This document shows, in pieces, positions 53,008 through 60,455 of a stretch of 64,000 bases of DNA. A model generated the notes under the pieces. The model ran no database searches. It was not told where the DNA came from and saw nothing but the letters and a program-made list of their open reading frames with translations. The first letter of the stretch is position 1. The number at the start of each line of letters is the position of its first letter. The stretch is from an uncultured Oxalobacteraceae bacterium (GTDB lineage Bacteria > Pseudomonadota > Gammaproteobacteria > Burkholderiales > Burkholderiaceae_D). The stretch covers positions 1 through 64,000 of the forward strand of contig CAIOYD010000025.1 of NCBI GenBank assembly GCA_903862415.1. Direction: 5' to 3'. A program made the position numbers and the translations under genes.

Positions 53008-54880
53008 GTTTATCCACTTCCAAAATCAACACGGAACGTGCCGGTACGGTGACCGACTTACTGATATCGACTGCCTGGCCGGACAAAATATCTCTTGCCT
53101 GTGCATATCCCTGCAACACTTCATGAAAACGCGCTGTAGGCAACACCGAAACACTGGCATTTTTATTTAGCACCACCATCACAATCTTGTGATCATCAAA
53201 GCGGAAATAACTGTACGTGCCGTGATCCGGGGTGTAATGCGTCAACCCGCCATGATGAATCACCGGCTGAGTTTTGCGCCAGTTGAGCAATTGTCTGACA
53301 TAGCTTTGCATCTCTTTTTGCGCCACTGTCAGCCCTGATCCGGTGAATGCATTGACAGCATCCCCTGCCCAGCCACCCGGAAAATCATGCCGGATTTCGC
53401 CGTCATTTCTTTCCTTAAAACTGGCCATCAATACTTCCGTACCATAATACAACTGTGGAATACGGCGCGCGGTCAGCACATAGGCCAGTGCCATTTTCAC
53501 CAATGCAGGATCATCATTGAGCGCCGTATACAAGCGCGTCATGTCATGATTGCCTTCAAATAACACCAGATTAGCCGCATTGGGATATTGGCTGTCGTTA
53601 GCCAAGGCGGTATATAAACTGTTCAATCCAGAATCCATACCTTCATCATTGACCAGTGCATTGCGCAAGGCATCATTGATCGGGAAGTCCATCAGACTGG
53701 GCAGATAAGATACATAACCGTTGGCATGCACTTTACCCTTTTGCCAGTACGACACAATGGCCGGATTAATGCTCCATTCTTCGCCGACGATATTCAGGTT
53801 GGGATATTCTTCAGTAAGCCGACGTGACCATTTGGATAAAAACGCCGTATCCGAGTAGCCATACGTGTCAACCCGGATTCCTGACAGGTCAGCGTACTCC
53901 ACCCACCAGATCGCATTTTGAATCTGATACGTAGCCACAAAAGGATTGCGCTGATTCATGTCAGGCATGTTTTCGGTAAACCAGCCGCCGGTAAAGGTTA
54001 AGCGATCATCCTCAGAAGCATAGGGATCACTGACGCTACTGTGTGCATGGTTGGTCGCCACAAATTTACCGTCATAGCTGATCCAGTCCTTCATCGGCAT
54101 ATCCTTCATCCACCAGTGATTAGAACCAATATGGTTCAACACGATGTCCTGAATCACGCCCAACCCTTTTTTCCTGGCCAGCGCGACCATGCGCTTGAAC
54201 TCTTCGTTATTGCCAAAACGGGCATCGACTTTATACGTGTCGGTAGCTGAATAGCCGTGATAGGAATAACTGTCCTGATTGTTTTCTGTCAGTGGCGTTG
54301 GCCAGATCATGGTGTAACCCATGTCGGCAATATAATCGAGATGATCGATAATGCCCTCGATATCACCACCATGCCGCCCGGCTTCATTGCTGGCGCGATT
54401 TAACGGATCGGCAAATCCAGCCACATTATCATTGCCGGGATTACCATTGGCAAAACGGTCAGGCATCAGATTGAGGATGACATCCGCGCCGTTGAACCCG
54501 TGGCGACTGGCAGAACCCGCTGTTCTGGCCAACAGTTCATACGGGTAGCTGATCACCTCTGCTGCTTTTTTAAATTGCAGCAGCAGTTTGCCAGCATGCG
54601 CGCTTGGTTTAATGGTCAGATTAACGAACACATAATTGCGGTTTTCCACCCGCTGTACCGATTCGATGCGTACACCAGGATAGGAAAGTTCCGGAGTGAA
54701 GTCGGCGATATTTTTCCCGTGCACCATCAACTGCAGCTGATCGCTTTTCATGCCAACCCACCAGCTGGACGGCTCTATGCGTTCAATGCCGGGCATCGTG
54801 TTATCTGCCGCCGCATGCGCAGTAGCGGACCAGCCAGCAGACAGCGTAGCGCAGAGCGCAAAAAATAATTTAGTGAACAT
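52997..54880 (-). CDS. Exported cyclomaltodextrinase/neopullulanase-type GH13 enzyme
   Basis: This 627-residue protein has a signal (FFALCATLSAGWSATAHA). An N-terminal cyclomaltodextrinase-type beta domain follows (IERIEPSSWWVGMKSDQLQL), then the GH13 barrel. Motifs include DIVLNHIGSNHWW, GIRVDTYGYSD (nucleophile), IVGEEWSIN (acid/base) and FEGNHDMTRLY. This is the SusA-like arrangement of periplasmic enzymes that open cyclodextrins or cut pullulan and maltooligosaccharides. It follows the MFS carrier by 17 bases and overlaps GH31. Confidence 0.92.
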   Translation of the reverse strand: MFTKLFFALCATLSAGWSATAHAAADNTMPGIERIEPSSWWVGMKSDQLQLMVHGKNIADFTPELSYPGVRIESVQRVENRNYVFVNLTIKPSAHAGKLLLQFKKAAEVISYPYELLARTAGSASRHGFNGADVILNLMPDRFANGNPGNDNVAGFADPLNRASNEAGRHGGDIEGIIDHLDYIADMGYTMIWPTPLTENNQDSYSYHGYSATDTYKVDARFGNNEEFKRMVALARKKGLGVIQDIVLNHIGSNHWWMKDMPMKDWISYDGKFVATNHAHSSVSDPYASEDDRLTFTGGWFTENMPDMNQRNPFVATYQIQNAIWWVEYADLSGIRVDTYGYSDTAFLSKWSRRLTEEYPNLNIVGEEWSINPAIVSYWQKGKVHANGYVSYLPSLMDFPINDALRNALVNDEGMDSGLNSLYTALANDSQYPNAANLVLFEGNHDMTRLYTALNDDPALVKMALAYVLTARRIPQLYYGTEVLMASFKERNDGEIRHDFPGGWAGDAVNAFTGSGLTVAQKEMQSYVRQLLNWRKTQPVIHHGGLTHYTPDHGTYSYFRFDDHKIVMVVLNKNASVSVLPTARFHEVLQGYAQARDILSGQAVDISKSVTVPARSVLILEVDKHAP

Positions 54881-54897
54881 AAAATTGAGCCTCCGGG

Positions 54898-56259
54898 TTA
54901 TGACTGGCGATGATTATCCTGAACCAGCATCACCAGCGCGGACGCCAGCAACATCGAACAGCCACCCAGCGCCAGTGTGTAAACGGCTTCGCCATGAAAC
55001 AACTGGCGGGTGAAATAACCCAGAATACCGGCCGCCAGAATCTGTGGCAGCACAATAGAAAAATTAAACGCACCCATATACACGCCCATTTTATTGGCCG
55101 GTAAAGTACAGGCCAGAATCGCATACGGCATCGTCAGAATACTCGACCAGGCCAGTCCGATCCCCGCCATTGGAAGTAGCAGCATGACCGGATCGTGAAC
55201 AAAATAAATCGAAATCAAACTGACTCCGCCGGCTGCCAGCGAAATCATATGGGTGATTTTGCGATTAGTTTTTTTCGCCAGCCAGGGCAATACAAACGCA
55301 AACAACGCTGAAAAACCATTGTAGGCAGCAAAACAAATACCTACCCAGTTAGCACCTTCGTTATACAACGCCGACGAGGTATCGGTCGCCAGATAAATAT
55401 GCTTGGTCACGGCCGAGGTGGTATAAATCCACATGGCAAACAGTGCAAACCAGGTAAAAAACTGCACCAACGCCAGTTGCACCATTACTTTAGGCATGGT
55501 TATCAAATCGCGCCCAAACTGCAGCAAATTCGAATGACTCTGCTGCCCATGATCTGCCCATGCTGCCGGATCGTGTTGTTTTAACTCTTCCGGCGAGTAT
55601 TCTTTAGAAGTACAGACAGTCCACAGTACGGCAGAAAAAAAGGCCAGTGCGCCAAGATAAAACGAGTAAATGACTGAATCCGGTAAATGTCCGGGTGTTG
55701 CCACATTACTGACATGCAGCCAGTTACTGAGCATATACGGCAGAGCTGATGCGACCACCGCTCCGATGCCGATAAAAAAACTTTGAAACGCGAACCCTTG
55801 CGTCACCTGATCTTCCGGCAGCATGTCGCCGACAAAAGCACGAAACGGTTCCATCGAAATATTGATGCACGAATCCAGCATCCACAACAAGCCGGCCGCG
55901 ACCCACAACACGCTGGAATTCGGCATCGCTACCAAGGCCACAGAGGCCAGCAAAGCGCCGATCAGAAAATACGGACGGCGTCGGCCCAGTCTCCCCCAGG
56001 TACGGTCACTTAAAAATCCGATAATCGGCTGTATCACCAAACCCGTTAAGGGTGCCGCGATCCACAGAATCGGCAAGTCATCAATGCTCGCGCCCAAGGT
56101 TTCAAAAATCCGGCTAACGTTTGAATTTTGCAGGGCAAAGCCAAACTGAATACCCAGAAACCCAAAGCTCATATTCCAGATTTGCCAGAACGACAGGCGC
56201 GGCTTTTGAATTGATGGAGGTGTATCAACAACGATGGGCGTATTTACTTTGGCGTGCAT
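54898..56259 (-). CDS. Maltose/oligosaccharide MFS transporter (SLC45/GPH-like)
   Basis: This 453-residue, 12-helix permease has the loop SDRTWGRLGRRRPYFLIGA, a hallmark of SLC45/sucrose-type carriers, and GLAWSSILTMPYAILA in the C-terminal half. It belongs with MalY-type maltose carriers of Caulobacter and Xanthomonas TonB-linked loci, which move maltose across the inner membrane with protons. It is the first gene of the minus-strand alpha-glucan operon. Its long upstream region holds a LacI-type operator at 56690. Confidence 0.9.
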   Translation of the reverse strand: MHAKVNTPIVVDTPPSIQKPRLSFWQIWNMSFGFLGIQFGFALQNSNVSRIFETLGASIDDLPILWIAAPLTGLVIQPIIGFLSDRTWGRLGRRRPYFLIGALLASVALVAMPNSSVLWVAAGLLWMLDSCINISMEPFRAFVGDMLPEDQVTQGFAFQSFFIGIGAVVASALPYMLSNWLHVSNVATPGHLPDSVIYSFYLGALAFFSAVLWTVCTSKEYSPEELKQHDPAAWADHGQQSHSNLLQFGRDLITMPKVMVQLALVQFFTWFALFAMWIYTTSAVTKHIYLATDTSSALYNEGANWVGICFAAYNGFSALFAFVLPWLAKKTNRKITHMISLAAGGVSLISIYFVHDPVMLLLPMAGIGLAWSSILTMPYAILACTLPANKMGVYMGAFNFSIVLPQILAAGILGYFTRQLFHGEAVYTLALGGCSMLLASALVMLVQDNHRQS

Positions 56260-56842
56260 AATTTTGTCTCTGTATTGTTATGTACTTGTGGCAGCACTTA
56301 TAATTGCAGTTACTAAGGTACTGGCGCTTATTTTATTATCCGATATTTGTTCGGACCTTTAATGCCCAAGTGAGTCAGACCGGTGGTGGCAAGCTTACTT
56401 AAACAATGCATTGATCAAATTTGATTTGATTGCGCAATTCGCAGGAAAATCAGCATCAACACAGATAGAAATTGGTGGTGTAATCATAATTTTTTACCCC
56501 ACCTGCATCGCATCCATATTTTGTACTATAACTAAAATGCAAGTCAATTGAATTTGCTTGAATTTAAGCATTTATTTGATCAAATTCAGCATAAACCTCC
56601 TTATTTAATGTTATTTAATTCATTTATCAAACTTTTATGTAGTTAAACTACCGAATATATATCCAAACAATTATTTTAACTATTTTGAATCAAAGCGCTT
56701 TGATTTGTGTAAAATTGCGCTATTCGCATTTAAATTTCAGCGCTGCCTGATCCGTACTTCAACATCAGATCACCATCGCTCCGAATAACGAAACAGTTGC
56801 GTTACCGCTCTATTCTGATCGATTAAAGCACCGGGAGTTTTT
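56260..56842. other. AT-rich divergent control region of the alpha-glucan genes
   Basis: This 583-base gap lies between the MFS operon and the secreted amylase gene. I see no gene in it. It is rich in A and T, holds one perfect LacI-type palindrome at 56690-56703, and contains several TTGATCAAATTTGAT-like partial repeats near 56410. A GGGAGTTTTT site precedes the amylase ATG. Confidence 0.6.
56690..56703. promoter_or_regulatory. LacI-type operator TCAAAGCGCTTTGA
   Basis: Perfect 14-bp palindrome with central CG, 140 bases before the amylase start. Its core AAAGCGCTTT is shared with two sites upstream of the second TonB receptor. Confidence 0.82.
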
Positions 56843-58177
56843 ATGAAAAAATTTTTGTGTTTCCTCTTATGTGTCCTTGTTTCGCATACCTCTTCAGCCC
56901 AAACCGTGAGCACTGTAGTCCATCCGGATTGGAGTAAGAACGCAACAATTTACGAAGCCAATATTCGCCAGTATTCCCCAGAAGGTACTTTCAAGAAGTT
57001 TGAAGAGTATTTACCTGAACTACAACGCATGGGAGTAGGCGTAATCTGGATTATGCCAATCAACCCAATCGGACAAGTCAATCGCAAAGGCAAACTGGGA
57101 AGCTATTATTCAGTTGCGGATTATCTCAAAGTAAATCCTGAATTTGGAACACCGGAAGATTTTCATCATCTCGTCAATGCCATTCATGCTCAAGGCATGA
57201 AAGTTATTATTGACTGGGTCGCCAACCATACCGCCTGGGATCATCCCTGGGTGAAATCACATCCTGACTATTATGTTCACGACGCCAAGGGCAACTTTGT
57301 TCCGCCAGTGCCCGATTGGAGCGATGTAATCAAACTCGATTATCACAACCCGCAAGTGCGTGCAGAAATGATTGAGGCACTTAAATTCTGGGTTACCGAA
57401 TACGATCTCGATGGCTTCCGCTGCGATGTAGCTGCGATGGTGCCGACCGATTTCTGGAATGAAGCGCGCAAACAACTCGATCAAATCAAACCTGTATTTA
57501 TGTTGGCCGAAGCGTTTGAACCGGATTTGCAAGAGCATGCCTTTGACATGACCTATGGCTGGCAATTTAAAGATATCTGGGGTGCAATTGCCAAAGGCAA
57601 TAAAAATGCCAGCGATTTGGTGGCCTACCTGCAGAACGAAGAAACCGCTTACAACCCAAACTCCTATCGCATGCTGCACACGTCCAACCATGATTTAAAT
57701 TCATGGGAAGGCACCGAATACGACAGGCTCGGTGATGGCGTAGAAACTTTTTTAGTGTTATCCACTACCTTAAAAGGCATGCCCTTATTGTATGAAGGTC
57801 AGGAAGCCGGCAATACCAAGGCACTCGACTTCTTTGACCATGATCCTATCGTGTGGAAGGACCATCCATTCCGCACGCTCTACAGCAGCCTGTTCCATTT
57901 AAAACAAACCAACCATGCGCTATGGAATGGCTTGTCTGGCGGTCAGCCACAACTGATTCACACTTCAGACGACCGACATCTGTTTGCGTTTTCACGCAGC
58001 AAAGATGGCGATCAATTCATTGGAATTTTCAATTTATCTAATAAGAGTCGTCAATTCAGTTCAACCGATCCGGTATTCACGGGGAAATTTATTGACCCTT
58101 TAAGCGGGAAAACAGCCTCCGCCCCACAGGAACTGAAAGCGTGGGAATATCGCTTGTTGGTAAAAGGTGCGCAATAA
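56843..58177 (+). CDS. Secreted GH13 alpha-amylase
   Basis: This 444-residue enzyme has a signal (FLCFLLCVLVSHTSSAQ). The barrel motifs are DWVANHTAWDHPW, FRCDVAAM (nucleophile D195), FMLAEAFE (acid/base E223) and HTSNHDLNSW (D284). The domain is compact, with only a short C-terminal beta segment. Sequence style (NPIGQVNRKGKLGSYYSVADY) resembles amylases common in Bacteroidota. Base composition is visibly more AT-rich than the minus-strand operon, so acquisition from elsewhere is possible. It should shorten starch or maltodextrin outside the inner membrane. The upstream operator suggests LacI control. Confidence 0.92.
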   Translation: MKKFLCFLLCVLVSHTSSAQTVSTVVHPDWSKNATIYEANIRQYSPEGTFKKFEEYLPELQRMGVGVIWIMPINPIGQVNRKGKLGSYYSVADYLKVNPEFGTPEDFHHLVNAIHAQGMKVIIDWVANHTAWDHPWVKSHPDYYVHDAKGNFVPPVPDWSDVIKLDYHNPQVRAEMIEALKFWVTEYDLDGFRCDVAAMVPTDFWNEARKQLDQIKPVFMLAEAFEPDLQEHAFDMTYGWQFKDIWGAIAKGNKNASDLVAYLQNEETAYNPNSYRMLHTSNHDLNSWEGTEYDRLGDGVETFLVLSTTLKGMPLLYEGQEAGNTKALDFFDHDPIVWKDHPFRTLYSSLFHLKQTNHALWNGLSGGQPQLIHTSDDRHLFAFSRSKDGDQFIGIFNLSNKSRQFSSTDPVFTGKFIDPLSGKTASAPQELKAWEYRLLVKGAQ

Positions 58178-58279
58178 AACCGATTTATAATTGGTAACAC
58201 CAGATTCGCTGTTGTCTGCCCTATTCAGGGCGGCAGCATTTTCAACAAATCACGTCGCTCATCAACTTAAGGAATTATT

Positions 58280-58753
58280 ATGAAAAACACCACCACCTTA
58301 TTATCCAGCCTATCTTTTCTGCTCCTGATGACCGGCTGCGCGTCTGCTCCAAGCAATACGGCTGCACTCACCTTTAACAGCAAACCAGAAGGAGCGCGAA
58401 TTTTTGAAGGGCAAACCGATTTAGGCGTTGCCCCAGCCACTCGTACTTACACATTTCCAGAAAATACCGTTACTCTTCAAACTCCTTTAGTCACAGCTGT
58501 ATGGCCAAGCGGAGCGAAAGCCACTTATTGGACCAATCTCCCTATCCATGCCGATCTGGATGCCACCATCAACCGGCCTGCAGATGCTGCTGGCCTGGAT
58601 AAAGACATGGAGAATGCCGAAGTCATTAAAGCCGCCAATGCCAAAGACGCTCAGCGCAATAAAGAAATGATGGCGCACGATCTGGCACATGATTCTGCAC
58701 GCTGCGCCAGTGAAATACGTACCGGAGCAACCAATACAGCCGATTGTTTCTAA
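58280..58753 (+). CDS. Putative lipoprotein with PEGA-like segment
   Basis: This 157-residue protein has a lipobox (LLLMTGCAS, Cys near residue 20). A short beta domain with FNSKPEGARIFEGQTDLGVAP, typical of PEGA-like surface modules, follows. The C-terminal part is helical and charged, with two late cysteines (CASEIR and the terminal CF). It follows the amylase by 102 bases and has its own AAGGAATT ribosome-binding site. PEGA-like modules may bind envelope sugars or proteins. The role is unknown. Confidence 0.8.
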   Translation: MKNTTTLLSSLSFLLLMTGCASAPSNTAALTFNSKPEGARIFEGQTDLGVAPATRTYTFPENTVTLQTPLVTAVWPSGAKATYWTNLPIHADLDATINRPADAAGLDKDMENAEVIKAANAKDAQRNKEMMAHDLAHDSARCASEIRTGATNTADCF

Positions 58754-58762
58754 TCATTAACA

Positions 58763-58793
58763 ACCATCCCTTTACACAATACAAAGGGATGGT
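58763..58793. terminator. Stem-loop between convergent lipoprotein and halogenase genes
   Basis: ACCATCCCTTT (58763-58773) pairs perfectly with AAAGGGATGGT (58783-58793), an 11-bp stem. No strong T-run follows on either strand, so it may be a shared, weak or Rho-assisted terminator. Confidence 0.6.
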
Positions 58794-58799
58794 GTCGCA

Positions 58800-60332
58800 T
58801 TATTTCTGCGTCCCGGCCGCACAATAAGCAGCGATGAAATCCGAGTGCGTCTGCATGGCGCCGACACATTTGCTGATCAATCCCTCAACATCGTCCAGAT
58901 AGACCTGAATTTCCGGCTCGCTAATTAAATCCACTAACGGATTGTACGATTGCGGGCGCAGCCGTTGGCCATGCATCACCTGCAACCAACTTGGTTTGGC
59001 AAACAATTCATTGCCTTCCCTGAATATCCGACCGTTACTGCGGAATAAATCCATTTTACGTTGCAACGAGTCCGGCACGCCCATATCGCGGCAATACGTC
59101 CAGAACGGCGTGTCAGAACGTTCGGTTGCCTTGTAATGCAAAATCACGAAATCACGCGCCCATTCATATTCATCTTTCATCACCTCATTGTAATGTTCGA
59201 TGTCAGCCAGATCGAAACCGGCCGAGGGGAAATGACTGAGTAAATGCACGATTCCCTGTTGAATCAGATGAATACTGGTTGATTCTAACGGTTCGATAAA
59301 GCCGCCTGACAAACCAATGGATACACAATTCTTATTCCATGCTTTGCTACGCTTGCCGGTCTTAAAACGCACGGTGCGCGGCTCAGCCAAAGCGTCACCA
59401 TCCAGATTACTCATCAAGATAGCGGTTGCTTCATCCTCACTCATAAATTGGCTGCTAAAGACATGCCCGTTGCCGATCCGATGCTGCAACGGAATCCGCC
59501 ATTGCCAACCCGCCGTATGTGCGGTCGAGCGCGTGTATGGCGTTAATTCAGGGGCAGAAACACACGGAACCGCAATGGCGGTATCGCAGGGCAACCAATG
59601 CGACCAATCCTCGTAACCCGTTTTAAGGGTTTCTTCAATCAACAAAGCACGGAAACCTGAGCAATCAATAAATAAATCGCCTGCGATTTTCTGTCCGCTT
59701 TGCAGAACGACTGCAGCAATATGCCCATCTTCCGGACGAACATCAACTTGCTCGATTTTTCCTTCTGTGCGCACAACGCCTAATGCTTCACAATAATGAC
59801 GTAAAAATTTAGCATATAGCCCAGCATCAAAGTGATAGGCATGCGCGATCTGACCAAATGGCGAATTAGGCATATCGGTTTGTGCATTGATGAATTTATT
59901 TTGCAGGCAAGCTGCCGTATTGATCGAATAGTGATCAAGCTCTGACGCTTTGCCAGCAAGGTATTGCTTGAGCCAATATTGGTAAAAATCGACGGTGTAT
60001 GTTTCCTGTCCAATCACACCAAAGCCATGAATATAACGATCACCAATCTGGCCCCAGTTAACAAATTCAATCCCCAGTTTGAATGTACCTTGGGTAGCGC
60101 GCATGAACTCGGCTTCATTTAATCCGAGCATAAGATTAAATTGGCGAATCATCGGGATGGTTGCTTCACCCACACCTATGGTAGAAATTTGGTCTGACTC
60201 GACCAACGTAATGCTGTACTTTCCATTCAATTTTTTAGCCAGCAGAGCAGCGCTCATCCAGCCGGCAGTCCCGCCGCCAACGATGACAATATTTTTGCAC
60301 TGAGGAGATGGAGTTAAGTTGTGTTGTTCCAT
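58800..60332 (-). CDS. Flavin-dependent tryptophan-halogenase homologue 2
   Basis: The start at 60332 (GGTGAT eight bases upstream) gives 510 residues; a GTG at 60344 is an alternative. Motifs are GGGTAGW, GVGEATIP, the lysine K85 in GTFKLGIEF that matches PrnA K79, W276-x-W-x-I-P281 and FIEPLESTSI. Unlike homologue 1 it keeps the full WxWxIP signature, so it is the better candidate for true halogenation. It lies downstream of the second TonB receptor on the same strand, but a terminator separates them. No flavin reductase gene is nearby. The substrate is unknown. Confidence 0.9.
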   Translation of the reverse strand: MEQHNLTPSPQCKNIVIVGGGTAGWMSAALLAKKLNGKYSITLVESDQISTIGVGEATIPMIRQFNLMLGLNEAEFMRATQGTFKLGIEFVNWGQIGDRYIHGFGVIGQETYTVDFYQYWLKQYLAGKASELDHYSINTAACLQNKFINAQTDMPNSPFGQIAHAYHFDAGLYAKFLRHYCEALGVVRTEGKIEQVDVRPEDGHIAAVVLQSGQKIAGDLFIDCSGFRALLIEETLKTGYEDWSHWLPCDTAIAVPCVSAPELTPYTRSTAHTAGWQWRIPLQHRIGNGHVFSSQFMSEDEATAILMSNLDGDALAEPRTVRFKTGKRSKAWNKNCVSIGLSGGFIEPLESTSIHLIQQGIVHLLSHFPSAGFDLADIEHYNEVMKDEYEWARDFVILHYKATERSDTPFWTYCRDMGVPDSLQRKMDLFRSNGRIFREGNELFAKPSWLQVMHGQRLRPQSYNPLVDLISEPEIQVYLDDVEGLISKCVGAMQTHSDFIAAYCAAGTQK

Positions 60333-60395
60333 AAAGCTGATCACCGGTTAAATTCATTGGTTTTTGGATCACTATTTCATTCCGCAATAGTGAAA

Positions 60396-60427
60396 AAACC
60401 CCTGCCTGTTATGCCCGGCAGGGGTTT
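60396..60427 (-). terminator. Rho-independent terminator after the second TonB receptor gene
   Basis: AAACCCCTGCC (60396-60406) pairs with GGCAGGGGTTT (60417-60427). On the minus strand a run of T follows the stem. It lies 29 bases after the receptor stop and 64 bases before the halogenase start, so it may attenuate readthrough. Confidence 0.85.
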
Positions 60428-60455
60428 CTCGTTACAAACTTATTCTACAGCTTAA